Assembly: GCA_017514805.1 (NCBI GenBank)
Contig: JAFWIP010000007.1
Location: 1-64,000 of the forward strand
Reading direction: 5' to 3'
Length of the DNA: 64,000 bases
Source of the DNA: Candidatus Saccharimonadota bacterium
GTDB lineage: Bacteria > Patescibacteriota > Saccharimonadia > Saccharimonadales > Saccharimonadaceae
The translations under genes were made by a program, and so were the position numbers. Below are positions 24,904 through 33,716 of this stretch, piece after piece (position 1 is the stretch's first letter; each line of letters begins with the position of its first letter). A model generated the notes under the pieces. The model had not been told where the DNA came from and did not search any database. It saw nothing but the letters and a program-made list of their open reading frames with translations.

Positions 24904-25101
24904 CTATGCGCTTGCGACAAATGGCATTAATGCTAGATGACGTGCGCGCTTTACAGCGACAGCGAGCTGGCGCTGCTGCTTTGCAGAGAGACCAGTCTTG
25001 CTGATTGGCTCAATGCGGCCATAAGCGTCTACATAACGCTGCAAGGTCTTTACATCACGATAGTCGAAGTAAAGATCTGGATCATTCTTATATTTTCTCA
25101 T
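24904..25101 (-). CDS. rpsR: 30S ribosomal protein bS18
   Basis: 65 residues with the S18 core [34 protein letters not shown], which pairs with bS6 on the platform of the small subunit. Zinc-type cysteines are absent. It sits 11 nt behind ssb in the standard rpsF-ssb-rpsR order. Confidence 0.97.
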   Translation of the reverse strand: MRKYKNDPDLYFDYRDVKTLQRYVDAYGRIEPISKTGLSAKQQRQLAVAVKRARHLALMPFVASA

Positions 25102-25112
25102 CCTTACCCTTT

Positions 25113-25550
25113 CTAAAATGGAATTTCACTTAAATCGATTGGCTCATCAGAGATATCATCTGGAGCGACATCGGTAGAAGCGGCACTAGACGTGCTCTTG
25201 CTACCACCATCACCAGCAGTACCACCAATGAAGTTGAAATCTTCGACGACGATTTCAACGCGGGAGCGTTTTTGGCCTTCCTTGTCTTCCCAGCTACGCT
25301 GTTCGAGACGTCCGGAAACGAGGATACCGCTACCCTTCTTTGCATATTGCGCGATTAGTTCGCCAGACTTGCCCCAAGCCGAACAATCGAAGAAAGAAAC
25401 ATTCTCTTTTTGCTCACCGGAGCTGTCACGATAATTGCGATTTACTGCTACCGAGAAACCACAGACCTGCGTGCCACTAGGGGTAGAACGGAGTTCTGGA
25501 TCTCTTGTAATATTGCCCACAATTATAACTTTGCTAAAACCTCGCGCCAT
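25113..25550 (-). CDS. ssb: Single-stranded DNA-binding protein
   Basis: 145 residues. OB-fold from [21 protein letters not shown] to about residue 105, with the usual aromatic DNA-contact positions. A Gly/Ser/Thr-rich linker follows, and the acidic tail ends [11 protein letters not shown]. That tip keeps the IPF partner-docking element seen in E. coli DDDIPF. SSB coats DNA in replication, repair and uptake. It starts 3 nt after rpsF. Confidence 0.96.
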   Translation of the reverse strand: MARGFSKVIIVGNITRDPELRSTPSGTQVCGFSVAVNRNYRDSSGEQKENVSFFDCSAWGKSGELIAQYAKKGSGILVSGRLEQRSWEDKEGQKRSRVEIVVEDFNFIGGTAGDGGSKSTSSAASTDVAPDDISDEPIDLSEIPF

Positions 25551-25553
25551 ATT

Positions 25554-25901
25554 TTATTCCTCCTCTTTTTCTTCTTGCGCTTTACGTTCTTGGCGTTTTG
25601 CCAACATCTTCTCACGACGTGGATCTTTTGCAACTAGCAAGTAGCGGATAGCTTCGTCGGTAATATTGAGCACCGAAGAAATCTTCGCTGGGGCTGCTGC
25701 AGGAAGTTCCAATTCGTAATAGTAATAAACCGCAAAGTCCTGGCCCTTAATCTGATAAGCAAGACGCTTCTTGCCTTCGTTGGCTTCCTTGGTAATCTTA
25801 CCGCCGTTGCCCTCGATCAAAGCCTTGATCTTGTCGGTTGCCGGCTCGAGATTCATCTCCAAATCAGGATGAATGAGCACGGTTAATTCGTATTCTCTCA
25901 T
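25554..25901 (-). CDS. rpsF: 30S ribosomal protein bS6
   Basis: 115 residues starting MREYELTVLIHPDLE, with the GKITKEANEGKKRLAYQIKG core. The C-terminal tail is highly acidic (EEKEEE). AAGGAG lies five bases before this ATG, so the GTG two codons upstream is not used. A TTGCAT-17-TATGAT promoter about 70 nt upstream leaves a leader with small hairpins (GCAG/CTGC, CTCT/AGAG); in other bacteria an S6:S18 complex represses through such a leader, but the known CCG-type motif is not obvious. Confidence 0.95.
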   Translation of the reverse strand: MREYELTVLIHPDLEMNLEPATDKIKALIEGNGGKITKEANEGKKRLAYQIKGQDFAVYYYYELELPAAAPAKISSVLNITDEAIRYLLVAKDPRREKMLAKRQERKAQEEKEEE

Positions 25902-26008
25902 GAACACTCCTTTGGTTAAAGCAGAAGCATGTTATTCTCTCTGTTAGAGTCATCTCCTGCTGAGCTAATATTAGATATAATCATACCACAATCATCTTAA
26001 AAATGCAA

Positions 26009-26037
26009 TAAAATGCCTCGGGATCAAATCCCGAGGC
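26009..26037 (-). terminator. Terminator after acidic hypothetical gene
   Basis: GCCTCGGGAT-ttg-ATCCCGAGGC followed by ATTTTATT on the minus strand. Confidence 0.85.
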
Positions 26038-26060
26038 TTGTCTGTTTTATAAATCCATTA

Positions 26061-27041
26061 TTAGTCAAAGGACGAGTCTGCATCCTCATCGGATTTCGCA
26101 TCATCGTCGTCTGATGTTTCATCGCCGCCGTCGCCTGATTCATCTGCACTACCAGCTCCATCTCCTCCCATATCTTCTTTTCTTGGGTATTCTGGAGAAG
26201 GATTAGCGCTAGCCGTGTCTTCAGGTTTTATGCTAGAAGTGTCACCAACAAACTTAAAGCCTTCGTCTTCATTGTTCATGGTCTCTTTCAGTCCCTGATC
26301 GTTGCTAGCGATATCAGTGGTCTCCTCAGCCGCCACAGGCTCTTCTGCGGACTCAATGGGCGTCATCGCTTCGTCTACTGGCTTCGGTTCCGGTTCAGAT
26401 GCTGCAACTGTCGACACATTATTCGATAAGTCTAAGTTCGTTGACGGCTCTTCTTCAGATAACATACTAAACCTATCCTTTATTGCCTGCGCTCTTTTAC
26501 CCAGCGCCAACGTGCTGTTAGATACAATGCTACTAATACTAGTTATGATACTTGCTAATTCAGCATTTATTTTTAGAGCTACATGCAATAATTCAGCGAT
26601 AAGATTAGAATCAACTTTGCCTTCAAATTCCTCAGCAATTTCTACAAAAGCTGTTGCCGGAACAAGGCGGTTACTGATCTCGTTTTCAATAGTTGCACCT
26701 TCCAAAATACGTTTGACTACTTCAATATAATCAACCAAAGGCGGCGCCTCGAGCAGTTCATTATACTTCTTCGAGAGAGACGAATAATAACATGTACGAA
26801 GCAAAAAATCTTTTGCCTCATTTCCTTCGACCTCCATAATGAGCTCTTCGGCAACATTATCAGAAATATCTTCAATCTGATAGCTCTTACCATTGATCAC
26901 GACAAGACCCTTGTCTTTGGATATCTTGCTCAACGAAGGCTCAATAACCTTCGAGCAGAGATCATCCCAGCTCTTTCTAGACAAGCTACTGCAAGCAGCG
27001 ATGCCTATTACACGTTTTGCAAATAAAATGTCATTTCTCAT
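26061..27041 (-). CDS. Hypothetical protein with long acidic tail
   Basis: 326 residues. The first 200 are helical and look globular (starting MRNDILFAKRVIGIAACSSL), followed by about 125 residues of Glu/Asp/Ser/Pro-rich disorder ending in repeated Asp. No signal peptide or membrane helix. AGGAGGG precedes the ATG at 27041; upstream ATGs lie inside the leader. A TTGATT-17-TATAAT promoter and a leader of about 70 nt with a CTTCCC/GGGAAG hairpin mark it as one of the leadered genes. Family not recognised. Confidence 0.7.
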   Translation of the reverse strand: MRNDILFAKRVIGIAACSSLSRKSWDDLCSKVIEPSLSKISKDKGLVVINGKSYQIEDISDNVAEELIMEVEGNEAKDFLLRTCYYSSLSKKYNELLEAPPLVDYIEVVKRILEGATIENEISNRLVPATAFVEIAEEFEGKVDSNLIAELLHVALKINAELASIITSISSIVSNSTLALGKRAQAIKDRFSMLSEEEPSTNLDLSNNVSTVAASEPEPKPVDEAMTPIESAEEPVAAEETTDIASNDQGLKETMNNEDEGFKFVGDTSSIKPEDTASANPSPEYPRKEDMGGDGAGSADESGDGGDETSDDDDAKSDEDADSSFD

Positions 27042-27116
27042 TAGCGTGTTCCCTCCTATATATAAAATGGACTGTAAAAACATCAAGCCTTCCCTTATGG
27101 GAAGACTCATTACTCT

Positions 27117-27145
27117 ATTATAGCACAAAAACGCTCAAAAATCAA
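27117..27145 (-). promoter_or_regulatory. Promoter of acidic hypothetical gene
   Basis: Minus-strand TTGATT (27145-27140), a 17 nt spacer and TATAAT (27122-27117). The -35 box nearly touches the stop of the upstream helicase gene. Confidence 0.85.
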
Positions 27146-27153
27146 TGATAGGC

Positions 27154-29097
27154 TTATTCATAAATCGGCCCGTCATCTGGAAACGGGTCATCATCGAACG
27201 AGTCGAAATCATCAAAATCATCATCGTCTTCAAGCTTCATTCCTCCAATACCGTACGGATTATAACCTAAATCCTGTAAAAACCTTGACGGAAAATTATA
27301 ATTCCGTCCACCGAACATAAAGCGCGAGTTCGCATAGCTCAAGAATAGCTCCTGCATTGCACGCGTCATGCCTACGTAGGCCAAACGCCTCTCTTCCTCG
27401 ACGTCTTCTACCGACTCATCCATCGAACGAACATGCGGCAGCAAGCCTTCCTCGAGTCCAACCAAGAAAACTACCGGAAACTCCAAACCTTTTGCTGCAT
27501 GTAGCGTCATCAAGGTTACTGCGTCCTCGCCAGCGCTCTCATCAGCCGATGACATCAAGGCCGCATCAGCAAGAAACTCGTCAAGCGTCTCATACGCACC
27601 CGCTTCACCGACAAGTACCGTCAAGTTCTCATTGCGCTCCTCGGCCTTGAGCTTATCACCATCGTTTAAATATTCACGATAATTAATCTTACGCAGCAAT
27701 TCTTCAATAATATCCGCCGGCCCAACCCCTGCCGCATTTCGCTCACGCAAAGTCGCCAATACGTCTACGAACTTCTCGTATGCACCGCGCGTCTTTGGCG
27801 TCAAACCATCTAAGTCTCCTGCCAAAATTTTCTGTACCGACTTCTCGCCAATCCCGCGTGCCGGTACATTTATAATTCTCGTCAATGAAATAATATCGTG
27901 CGGATTCACGACAAGATGCAAATACGCCACAATATCACGAATCTCCTTGCGATCATAAAAGCGCACCCCGCCAACAAGCTTGTACGGCAAACGATAATCC
28001 ATAAATGCTCGTTCAAAAGCCTGCGATTGTGCATTCGTGCGATATAGTACCGCAAAATCCGATAGCGGACGATTCATCTTTCGAATCATTGAAGCTACCC
28101 ATTTCGCCTCGTCCTGCTCGTCGCGCGCTTGCTGAATCGTAATCGGCGCGCCCTTTCCGGACTCTGTAAACAAAACTTTGTCGCTTCTCTGCGTATTCTT
28201 CGTAATCACCTTTTGTGCCGCATCGAGAATATTCTGCGTCGAACGGTAATTCTGTTCTAGCTTAATCACCTTTGCGCCCGGAAAATCACGCTCGAAATTC
28301 AGGATATTTGTAAAATCAGCGCCACGCCACGAATAAATCGACTGCCAGTCATCGCCCACACAACAGATATTCATCTCGTCGTTAACCAGCAACTTCACAA
28401 TCTCATACTGAATATGGTTCGTGTCCTGATACTCATCAATTAATATATGTTTAAAACGATTACGCCACTTCTCGCGCACATCTTTTCGCTGACGCAAAAG
28501 TCTCGCTACGTACAACAATAAGTCATCAAAATCAACCGCATCTGCCTTCTTGCGCATCTCCTCATAACGCTCATATACCCGAGCAATATTCTGTTGATTT
28601 GGATAGTACGCATTCGCCAACATCTCATCTGGCTCCTGCCCCTCATTTTTCGCCTTCGAAATTGCCGCCTCCACTGCACGCGGTTTTACATTCTTGTCAT
28701 TGATTTGAAGCTCTTTCATTGCACGCTTAATTAACGCGAGCCTGTCATCTGTATCGTAGATAACAAAACTTTCATCGAGCCCAACATTTTCCGCCTCAAT
28801 CCGAAGCATCTTTACGCAAATCGAGTGAAATGTCCCCATCCAAGGCATAAAGCTAAATGAATTCTCGCGCCCAAGCAAATGCGCCAGACGCTCACGCATC
28901 TCGCGCGCCGCCTTATTAGTAAAAGTTAAAGCCAAAATCTCACTCGGTAACACCCCGCTTTCAATCAATGCCGCAATCCTATGCGTTAAAGTCTTCGTCT
29001 TACCAGAACCAGCGCCCGCCAAAATCAATACCGGTCCAGACATCGTCTGAACTGCTTCTTGTTGCGCTGAATTTAAGCCCTCCAAAATCTTAGTCAT
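27154..29097 (-). CDS. uvrD: UvrD/PcrA-type superfamily 1 DNA helicase
   Basis: 647-residue 3'-5' helicase. Motif I is AGAGSGKTKTL (about 27-37), motif II VDFDDLL followed by ILIDEYQDTN, motif III VGDDWQSIYSWRGAD (Gln-Trp variant of GDPDQSIY), motif V VTLMTLHAAKGLEFP and motif VI VGMTRAM. The last 40 residues are highly acidic (DDDDFDDFDSFDDD). PcrA/UvrD enzymes work in repair and in displacement of proteins from DNA. The length is shorter than E. coli UvrD (720). TAAAAT ends six bases before the ATG. Confidence 0.93.
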   Translation of the reverse strand: MTKILEGLNSAQQEAVQTMSGPVLILAGAGSGKTKTLTHRIAALIESGVLPSEILALTFTNKAAREMRERLAHLLGRENSFSFMPWMGTFHSICVKMLRIEAENVGLDESFVIYDTDDRLALIKRAMKELQINDKNVKPRAVEAAISKAKNEGQEPDEMLANAYYPNQQNIARVYERYEEMRKKADAVDFDDLLLYVARLLRQRKDVREKWRNRFKHILIDEYQDTNHIQYEIVKLLVNDEMNICCVGDDWQSIYSWRGADFTNILNFERDFPGAKVIKLEQNYRSTQNILDAAQKVITKNTQRSDKVLFTESGKGAPITIQQARDEQDEAKWVASMIRKMNRPLSDFAVLYRTNAQSQAFERAFMDYRLPYKLVGGVRFYDRKEIRDIVAYLHLVVNPHDIISLTRIINVPARGIGEKSVQKILAGDLDGLTPKTRGAYEKFVDVLATLRERNAAGVGPADIIEELLRKINYREYLNDGDKLKAEERNENLTVLVGEAGAYETLDEFLADAALMSSADESAGEDAVTLMTLHAAKGLEFPVVFLVGLEEGLLPHVRSMDESVEDVEEERRLAYVGMTRAMQELFLSYANSRFMFGGRNYNFPSRFLQDLGYNPYGIGGMKLEDDDDFDDFDSFDDDPFPDDGPIYE

Positions 29098-29113
29098 ATA
29101 TCTATTTTACCAT

Positions 29114-29147
29114 CAAAAAGAGGCGCTTTTTATTCCGCCTCTTTTTT
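29114..29147 (-). terminator. Terminator after anchored surface protein gene
   Basis: Minus-strand AGAGGCG-loop-GCGCCTCTTTTTG with a U-tract; it lies between this gene and the helicase gene. Confidence 0.8.
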
Positions 29148-29152
29148 AATTG

Positions 29153-29974
29153 CTAGTTATTCTCGCTTAGCCAATTATTCAGCGTATCTTCGAGAGAAAC
29201 ATGCCCACCATTACGCGTAATTAACATCGTTGATACATGATCGCCACCATCTATCGCTACGGCGCTCGCGATATTTTTGTAATTACCGACATTCTTAGCT
29301 AATGTCGCCTTGAAGTTGGTTTTTGGATATTGCGGTATTAAATATAGAATATCAATCGTGCCGTCTTCTTTTACGAGGACATATATATCGCCTACCCAGT
29401 TTTGTCCTATCTCGGCCGGCGCTGCCGCCACAATCCCAGATTCATCTAGTTTTAGCCCATTCTCAATCGAAACAACATCCTCCCCGCCGATAAAATAGCT
29501 GCCAGAAAACTCACTTCCTTTCAAGGAATAGTTCCCGATTGCACCAGTACCATTATTAGCGCTGCCGATTGTTACCGCCTGAGAGCTATCATATTCTGGG
29601 CAACCAGAGCCACCAGCCGCATACGCTTCGCCATTTTTCGTAAGATAGAGATACGAGCAATGGCTATTAGTTACATATCCTAAACGCGCATCAGTAGACT
29701 TCCTATCAGGAGTCGGCGAAGGCTCTTCGTCTGGTTCATCAGGCTTATCTTCATCTGGAGTCCCGACAATCTCTTCTTTTTTGTCACTATCATTGCAAGC
29801 CGAATCTTTCTTCGGTGGATTAAGCAGCGTAATTGCCAAAAATACCCCAAGACCTACTGTGGCTAATCCAAAAATTATCGTCGAAATCAATAAGCCTTTG
29901 TTGCCTCTTCGTTTTATGACAACAGATGGCTCGACTTGTCTCGGTGCCGATGCTTCGAATTCCCCTCTATCCAT
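29153..29974 (-). CDS. Membrane-anchored extracytoplasmic protein
   Basis: 273 residues: a basic cytoplasmic N-terminus, one membrane helix (about 29-52), an acidic Pro-rich stalk (DEDKPDEPDEEPSPTPD) and an extracytoplasmic domain of about 170 residues with repeated Gly/Tyr (GAIGNYSLKGSEFSGSYFIGG). No catalytic motif recognised; two Cys in the domain could form a disulfide. GGGAGG precedes the ATG. Type II anchoring with a stalk is typical of surface-displayed proteins in this lineage. Confidence 0.65.
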   Translation of the reverse strand: MDRGEFEASAPRQVEPSVVIKRRGNKGLLISTIIFGLATVGLGVFLAITLLNPPKKDSACNDSDKKEEIVGTPDEDKPDEPDEEPSPTPDRKSTDARLGYVTNSHCSYLYLTKNGEAYAAGGSGCPEYDSSQAVTIGSANNGTGAIGNYSLKGSEFSGSYFIGGEDVVSIENGLKLDESGIVAAAPAEIGQNWVGDIYVLVKEDGTIDILYLIPQYPKTNFKATLAKNVGNYKNIASAVAIDGGDHVSTMLITRNGGHVSLEDTLNNWLSENN

Positions 29975-30004
29975 ATTGCCTCCCTTTTTCTTTAACTTAT
30001 TTTA

Positions 30005-31756
30005 CTACAAGTTTTTCAAAAATTCTGCGAGCTTTTCTAGTTTCACTTTTTGCTCAGAATCGCGCAAGCGAACCGAAACTTCGCCAGCTTCAACGTCTTT
30101 TGGACCAACAATCAAAACTACCGGAATCTTCATCTTTGTCGCCTCGCGAATCTTCTTGCCAAGGCTTTCATTACGATTATCAATCGTCATACGAAGCTGA
30201 TTATGCTCAATCGGAATATCCAATTCAAAGCCAGCAAGCTCAGCCTTTATCTTATCGACATATTCATCCACTGAATCATTGACCGTTACAATACGAAGCT
30301 GTTCTGGTGCCATCCAGAATGGGAACCAACCCGCAGTATGCTCGATCAAGACCGACATAAAGCGTTCAATCGAACCAACCAAAGCACAGTGAACCATCAC
30401 TGGAGTCTTTTTACTGCCATCCTCTGCCGTGTATTCTAGGCCAAAACGATCTGGAGTTGCATAATCAAGCTGTACAGTTGCAACCTGCCATTCACGACCA
30501 AGCGCATCGGTTGCCATAAAGTCCATCTTTGGACCATACATTGCAGCCTCACCAATACCGATGTAATATTCGATATTATATCTGTCTGCCATTGCCTGAA
30601 TTGCACTCTGCGCCTTCTCCCACATCTCTGGCGTGCCAGTATAGCCGTCACCATCATCACGGAACGACAAGCGTAGCTTCAAATCCATATCAATACGCTG
30701 ATACAAATCTTGCGCCGACTCAATCAACTCGCCAAAGATATCACCAATCTGGTCCTCAGTACAGAAAACATGCGAATCATCCTGCGTAATTGCACGTACG
30801 CGACTAAGACCACCAAGCTCGCCCTTACGCTCATCGCGATAAACCATCGTTGTCTCGAGATACTTAATCGGAAGTTCACGATATGAACGAGGCTGCGAAG
30901 CGTAAATCTGCGAATGATGCGGACAGTTTACCGGCTTCAATGCAAGGTGATCGCCAGATTCTTGGCTCGTAAACTGAAGCATCTCTGGGAACTTCTCGTA
31001 ATGGCCAGAGGTCTTATAGAGATCAACTAACGCAATATGCGGAATACATACCTTCTGATAACCATTACGTACACGATAACTTTGTGCAAACTCATTCAAG
31101 ATATTGCGAAGAATCGTGCCACGTGGCGTAAACATTGGCAAGCCAGAACCAACAAGCTCCGAAAAACAGAACAAATCAAGTTCCTTACCAAGCTTGCGGT
31201 GATCACGTTGCTTTGCTTCTTCTTGTTTCTTTTCGTATTCATCAAGCTCTTCTTTAGTTTCAAAAGCTAAACCATAAATACGCGTAAGCATCTCGCGCTT
31301 CTCGTCACCACGCCAATAAGCACCTGCAACCTTATCTAGCTTAAACGCGCCAATCTTGCTCGTATCCTCAACGTGAGGACCCTTACAAAGATCAGTAAAA
31401 TCGCCAAGCGTATAGAACGAAATTACTTCATCCTCTGGCAAATCTTCAATTAACTCAACCTTGTATTTCTGGTTATTATCCTTTGCCCACATCAAAGCTT
31501 CTTCGCGCGATTTTTCTTCACGAACTAGAGGTAATTTCTGCGCAATAATTTTACGCATTTCCTTCTCAATCTTTTTAAAATCATCTTCAGAGATTTTTGT
31601 TTCGCCAAAATCAATATCGTAATAGAAACCATTATCGATTGCTGGGCCAATTCCGAACTGAACTGTTGTTGTGTCAGAATATAAATTCTTAATCGCCGCG
31701 GCCATCACATGGCTGAGCGTATGACGCATCTTCATAACATTTGATTCTTCTGACAT
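30005..31756 (-). CDS. thrS: Threonyl-tRNA synthetase lacking the TGS domain
   Basis: 583 residues against about 640 in E. coli. The protein starts in the editing (SAD) domain: RHTLSHVMAAAIKNLY supplies the HxxxH, and TDLCKGPHVE the C...H pair, so editing ligands are intact while the N-terminal TGS domain is missing. The class II catalytic core and anticodon domain follow, with motif 2 TTMVYRDERKGELGGLSRVRA and motif 3 GSIERFMSVLIEH. A ribosome-site-like AAAGGGCAG precedes the ATG. It follows the tRNA-Val gene in the opposite orientation. Confidence 0.95.
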   Translation of the reverse strand: MSEESNVMKMRHTLSHVMAAAIKNLYSDTTTVQFGIGPAIDNGFYYDIDFGETKISEDDFKKIEKEMRKIIAQKLPLVREEKSREEALMWAKDNNQKYKVELIEDLPEDEVISFYTLGDFTDLCKGPHVEDTSKIGAFKLDKVAGAYWRGDEKREMLTRIYGLAFETKEELDEYEKKQEEAKQRDHRKLGKELDLFCFSELVGSGLPMFTPRGTILRNILNEFAQSYRVRNGYQKVCIPHIALVDLYKTSGHYEKFPEMLQFTSQESGDHLALKPVNCPHHSQIYASQPRSYRELPIKYLETTMVYRDERKGELGGLSRVRAITQDDSHVFCTEDQIGDIFGELIESAQDLYQRIDMDLKLRLSFRDDGDGYTGTPEMWEKAQSAIQAMADRYNIEYYIGIGEAAMYGPKMDFMATDALGREWQVATVQLDYATPDRFGLEYTAEDGSKKTPVMVHCALVGSIERFMSVLIEHTAGWFPFWMAPEQLRIVTVNDSVDEYVDKIKAELAGFELDIPIEHNQLRMTIDNRNESLGKKIREATKMKIPVVLIVGPKDVEAGEVSVRLRDSEQKVKLEKLAEFLKNL

Positions 31757-31895
31757 CGCTGCCCTTTCTTTTAATTAATACCTATATATTTTACCACCTT
31801 TTCGCCTCTGTCGGCAAACGCTTATGTTATAATTCAGTCGCGCTAAAACCTAATCTTCCCCCTTAGCAATTTTTATGCTATAATAACTCCGTTGT

Positions 31896-31972
31896 GGGTC
31901 GCTAGCTCAGTTGGCTAGAGCGCCTCGTTTACACCGAGGAGGTCGGGGGTTCGAGCCCCTCGCGACCCACCA
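31896..31972 (+). tRNA. tRNA-Val (TAC)
   Basis: Acceptor GGGTCGC pairs with GCGACCC. Anticodon stem CCTCG/CGAGG with loop TTTACAC gives anticodon TAC. CCA is encoded. TATAAT at 31879 lies close upstream. Confidence 0.96.
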
Positions 31973-31979
31973 ATTCAAG

Positions 31980-32005
31980 AAAAGACCCCGCAGGGTCTTA
32001 TTTTG
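31980..32005 (+). terminator. Terminator after tRNA-Val
   Basis: AAGACCC-CGCA-GGGTCTTATTTT hairpin. The convergent MazG gene ends at 31998 within it, so it may serve both strands. Confidence 0.75.
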
Positions 32006-32303
32006 TTTCTTCCTTTACTAGCACACCATTTGCGGCTCTCTTATATACGCGCTTCTCATTTATCGCCATCTTTTTCTCAATCTCTTTGCCGAGATCAATA
32101 CCTAGCATTTCAGACAGTCCAAGCAGATATATTCCGACGTCAGCCAATTCAGACCCCAAGCCGTCTTCCTTCATTAGCCACGCATGATAGGCTTCGCCCA
32201 CCTCGCCATACAATAAACAAAATTCAAAATTAATATCATCTAGATTGAAGCCGTGCTTAACTTTATTGTCATAAGCACGTTTTTGAAGTTCTTTTATACT
32301 CAT
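31998..32303 (-). CDS. MazG-like nucleotide pyrophosphohydrolase
   Basis: 101 residues matching the MazG-like fold: LLYGEVGEAYHAWL carries the first acidic pair (ExxE variant) and SELADVGIYLLGLSEMLG the second ExxD. The KR-rich C-terminus (EKRVYKRAANG) is usual. Such enzymes hydrolyse (d)NTPs to monophosphates and diphosphate. It overlaps the upstream histidine phosphatase gene by 4 nt (ATGA), so the two are coupled, which suggests a shared role in nucleotide or metabolite clean-up (inference). Confidence 0.8.
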   Translation of the reverse strand: MSIKELQKRAYDNKVKHGFNLDDINFEFCLLYGEVGEAYHAWLMKEDGLGSELADVGIYLLGLSEMLGIDLGKEIEKKMAINEKRVYKRAANGVLVKEETK

Positions 32304-32833
32304 AACTCATACTCCCAAATATCACCATTTTTAAAATGCATACTCATAAAATCCGTATCGTCCTCATACCCCACAATATTATAATGAAGCGTTTTTAGCA
32401 TGCCTCCATGACCTACAATAAGAATCGACGCATCCGACGAATGGTTCTTACGAATCTTCTCGAGAAATTCTTTACTGCGCTCAAAAACCTTCGTCAATGG
32501 CTCCATCCCCATCTCGTCATCATTGCAGTCTAAATGCCAATATTTTAGCCAATCGTCAGTAGGAGAAGTTCCCTCATATTTTCCAAAGCAACGCTCAACT
32601 AATAGCTTATCTGGGACAATCTTGCAGCGCCCATCGACTACGATCTCGGCCGTTTTTGCTGCTCTAACTAACGGCGAACAATAGCAAATATCGAACTTAT
32701 AGTCTTTTACCCTATCTCTTAAAGCCTCCGCCTGAGCAATACCGGTACTGTTTAGCGGAATATCCGTCCTGCCCTGCGCAAGCATCTGCACATTCCAATC
32801 CGTCTGTCCATGTCTAACAAGATATAGCTTCAT
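32300..32833 (-). CDS. Histidine phosphatase family protein
   Basis: 177 residues starting MKLYLVRHGQTDWN; RHG carries the phosphorylated His8, and VGHGGML near residue 140 supplies the second His. The acidic residue follows RCFGKYEGTSP. This is the phosphoglycerate-mutase/acid-phosphatase superfamily; the 'WNVQMLAQGRTDIPLNSTG' region favours GpmB/CobC-type phosphatases. TATAAT ends seven bases before the ATG, and an open upstream frame reaching 33133 is antisense to the HAD gene, so it is not part of the protein. Confidence 0.88.
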   Translation of the reverse strand: MKLYLVRHGQTDWNVQMLAQGRTDIPLNSTGIAQAEALRDRVKDYKFDICYCSPLVRAAKTAEIVVDGRCKIVPDKLLVERCFGKYEGTSPTDDWLKYWHLDCNDDEMGMEPLTKVFERSKEFLEKIRKNHSSDASILIVGHGGMLKTLHYNIVGYEDDTDFMSMHFKNGDIWEYEL

Positions 32834-32903
32834 GAGCTCTATTATACACCTTGAAAAATCGCCAAAAAATGCTATAATAAAAATTGTAGGAGGTGGGATA
32901 ACT

Positions 32904-33704
32904 ATGAAACTTACAGATAACACCAAAATATTGGTTAGTGATTTTGATTTTACGATCATGGAGCACGGATACCCGGATATCACAGCAATGAATTTGCAGG
33001 CAATTAAGCGCTGGCGAAGCAAAGGCAACCTATCGGTTATTGCATCAGGACGCAGTCTACCAGGCTTAGAATCCGAAATGAAAAATTTCAGAGAGTATGC
33101 CGATTTTCTCATTCTGAACGACGGCGCAACCATTATTCACGCCGACAAAGAAAAGGTACATTCGGACAGAATTGAATCTCAACTCATTGACGATTTTAAA
33201 GATGCCCTGCTCAATCTTCATTTACGCGGAAAATATGCGACCATCAGCTATTATGGCGAACGCGAACTAGACCGCATTCAGCCAGGTTGCTGCAAATTCC
33301 GTCTTTGGTTTGAGCATGCCGACGATTGTAGGGCCGTTAAGACGCTTATTGACGAACGCTTTAACAAAAAGTTTCAAAGCATTATGTATCTAGATGTCAT
33401 TTTTAATCATGATACTCGCTTAGACTGGATTGACGGTTCACTGCAAAATACCCTCGAGGTTAATCGCAAGGGGACCGACAAAAAGACTGCTTTAGATCGT
33501 TTGCTCACGACAATTTGTGTCAATAATCCAAAAGATAAAGTCATAGCAATCGGCGACGACTCTAACGATCTCAGCATGCTTGAAGCATATAATGGCTACA
33601 CGCTCTATCACGCAAACGAAGAAGTCATTAGGCGTATCCCGCAATACCATGTCGTAACTCATCTTTATCAACTAATTGCTAACCAAATGAAAGCTCTCGC
33701 CTAA
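32904..33704 (+). CDS. HAD-superfamily hydrolase (Cof/sugar-phosphatase type)
   Basis: 266 residues. Motif I LVSDFDFTIMEHG (about 10-22; usually DxDGT, here DFDFT), motif II IASGRS, motif III lysine in RKGTDKKTALDRLL and motif IV GDDSNDLSMLEAY. A C2-type cap lies between motifs II and III. These enzymes dephosphorylate sugar phosphates or nucleotides. GGAGG before the ATG at 32904 sets the start. It is divergent from the histidine phosphatase, with two TATAAT boxes in 60 bp. Confidence 0.85.
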   Translation: MKLTDNTKILVSDFDFTIMEHGYPDITAMNLQAIKRWRSKGNLSVIASGRSLPGLESEMKNFREYADFLILNDGATIIHADKEKVHSDRIESQLIDDFKDALLNLHLRGKYATISYYGERELDRIQPGCCKFRLWFEHADDCRAVKTLIDERFNKKFQSIMYLDVIFNHDTRLDWIDGSLQNTLEVNRKGTDKKTALDRLLTTICVNNPKDKVIAIGDDSNDLSMLEAYNGYTLYHANEEVIRRIPQYHVVTHLYQLIANQMKALA

Positions 33705-33716
33705 ACGGGGGCTTTT

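Noticed and set aside
32834-33133. N-terminal extension of the histidine phosphatase to 33133
   Set aside because: It would be antisense to the HAD gene and lie upstream of the promoter; the RHG motif places the start at 32833.
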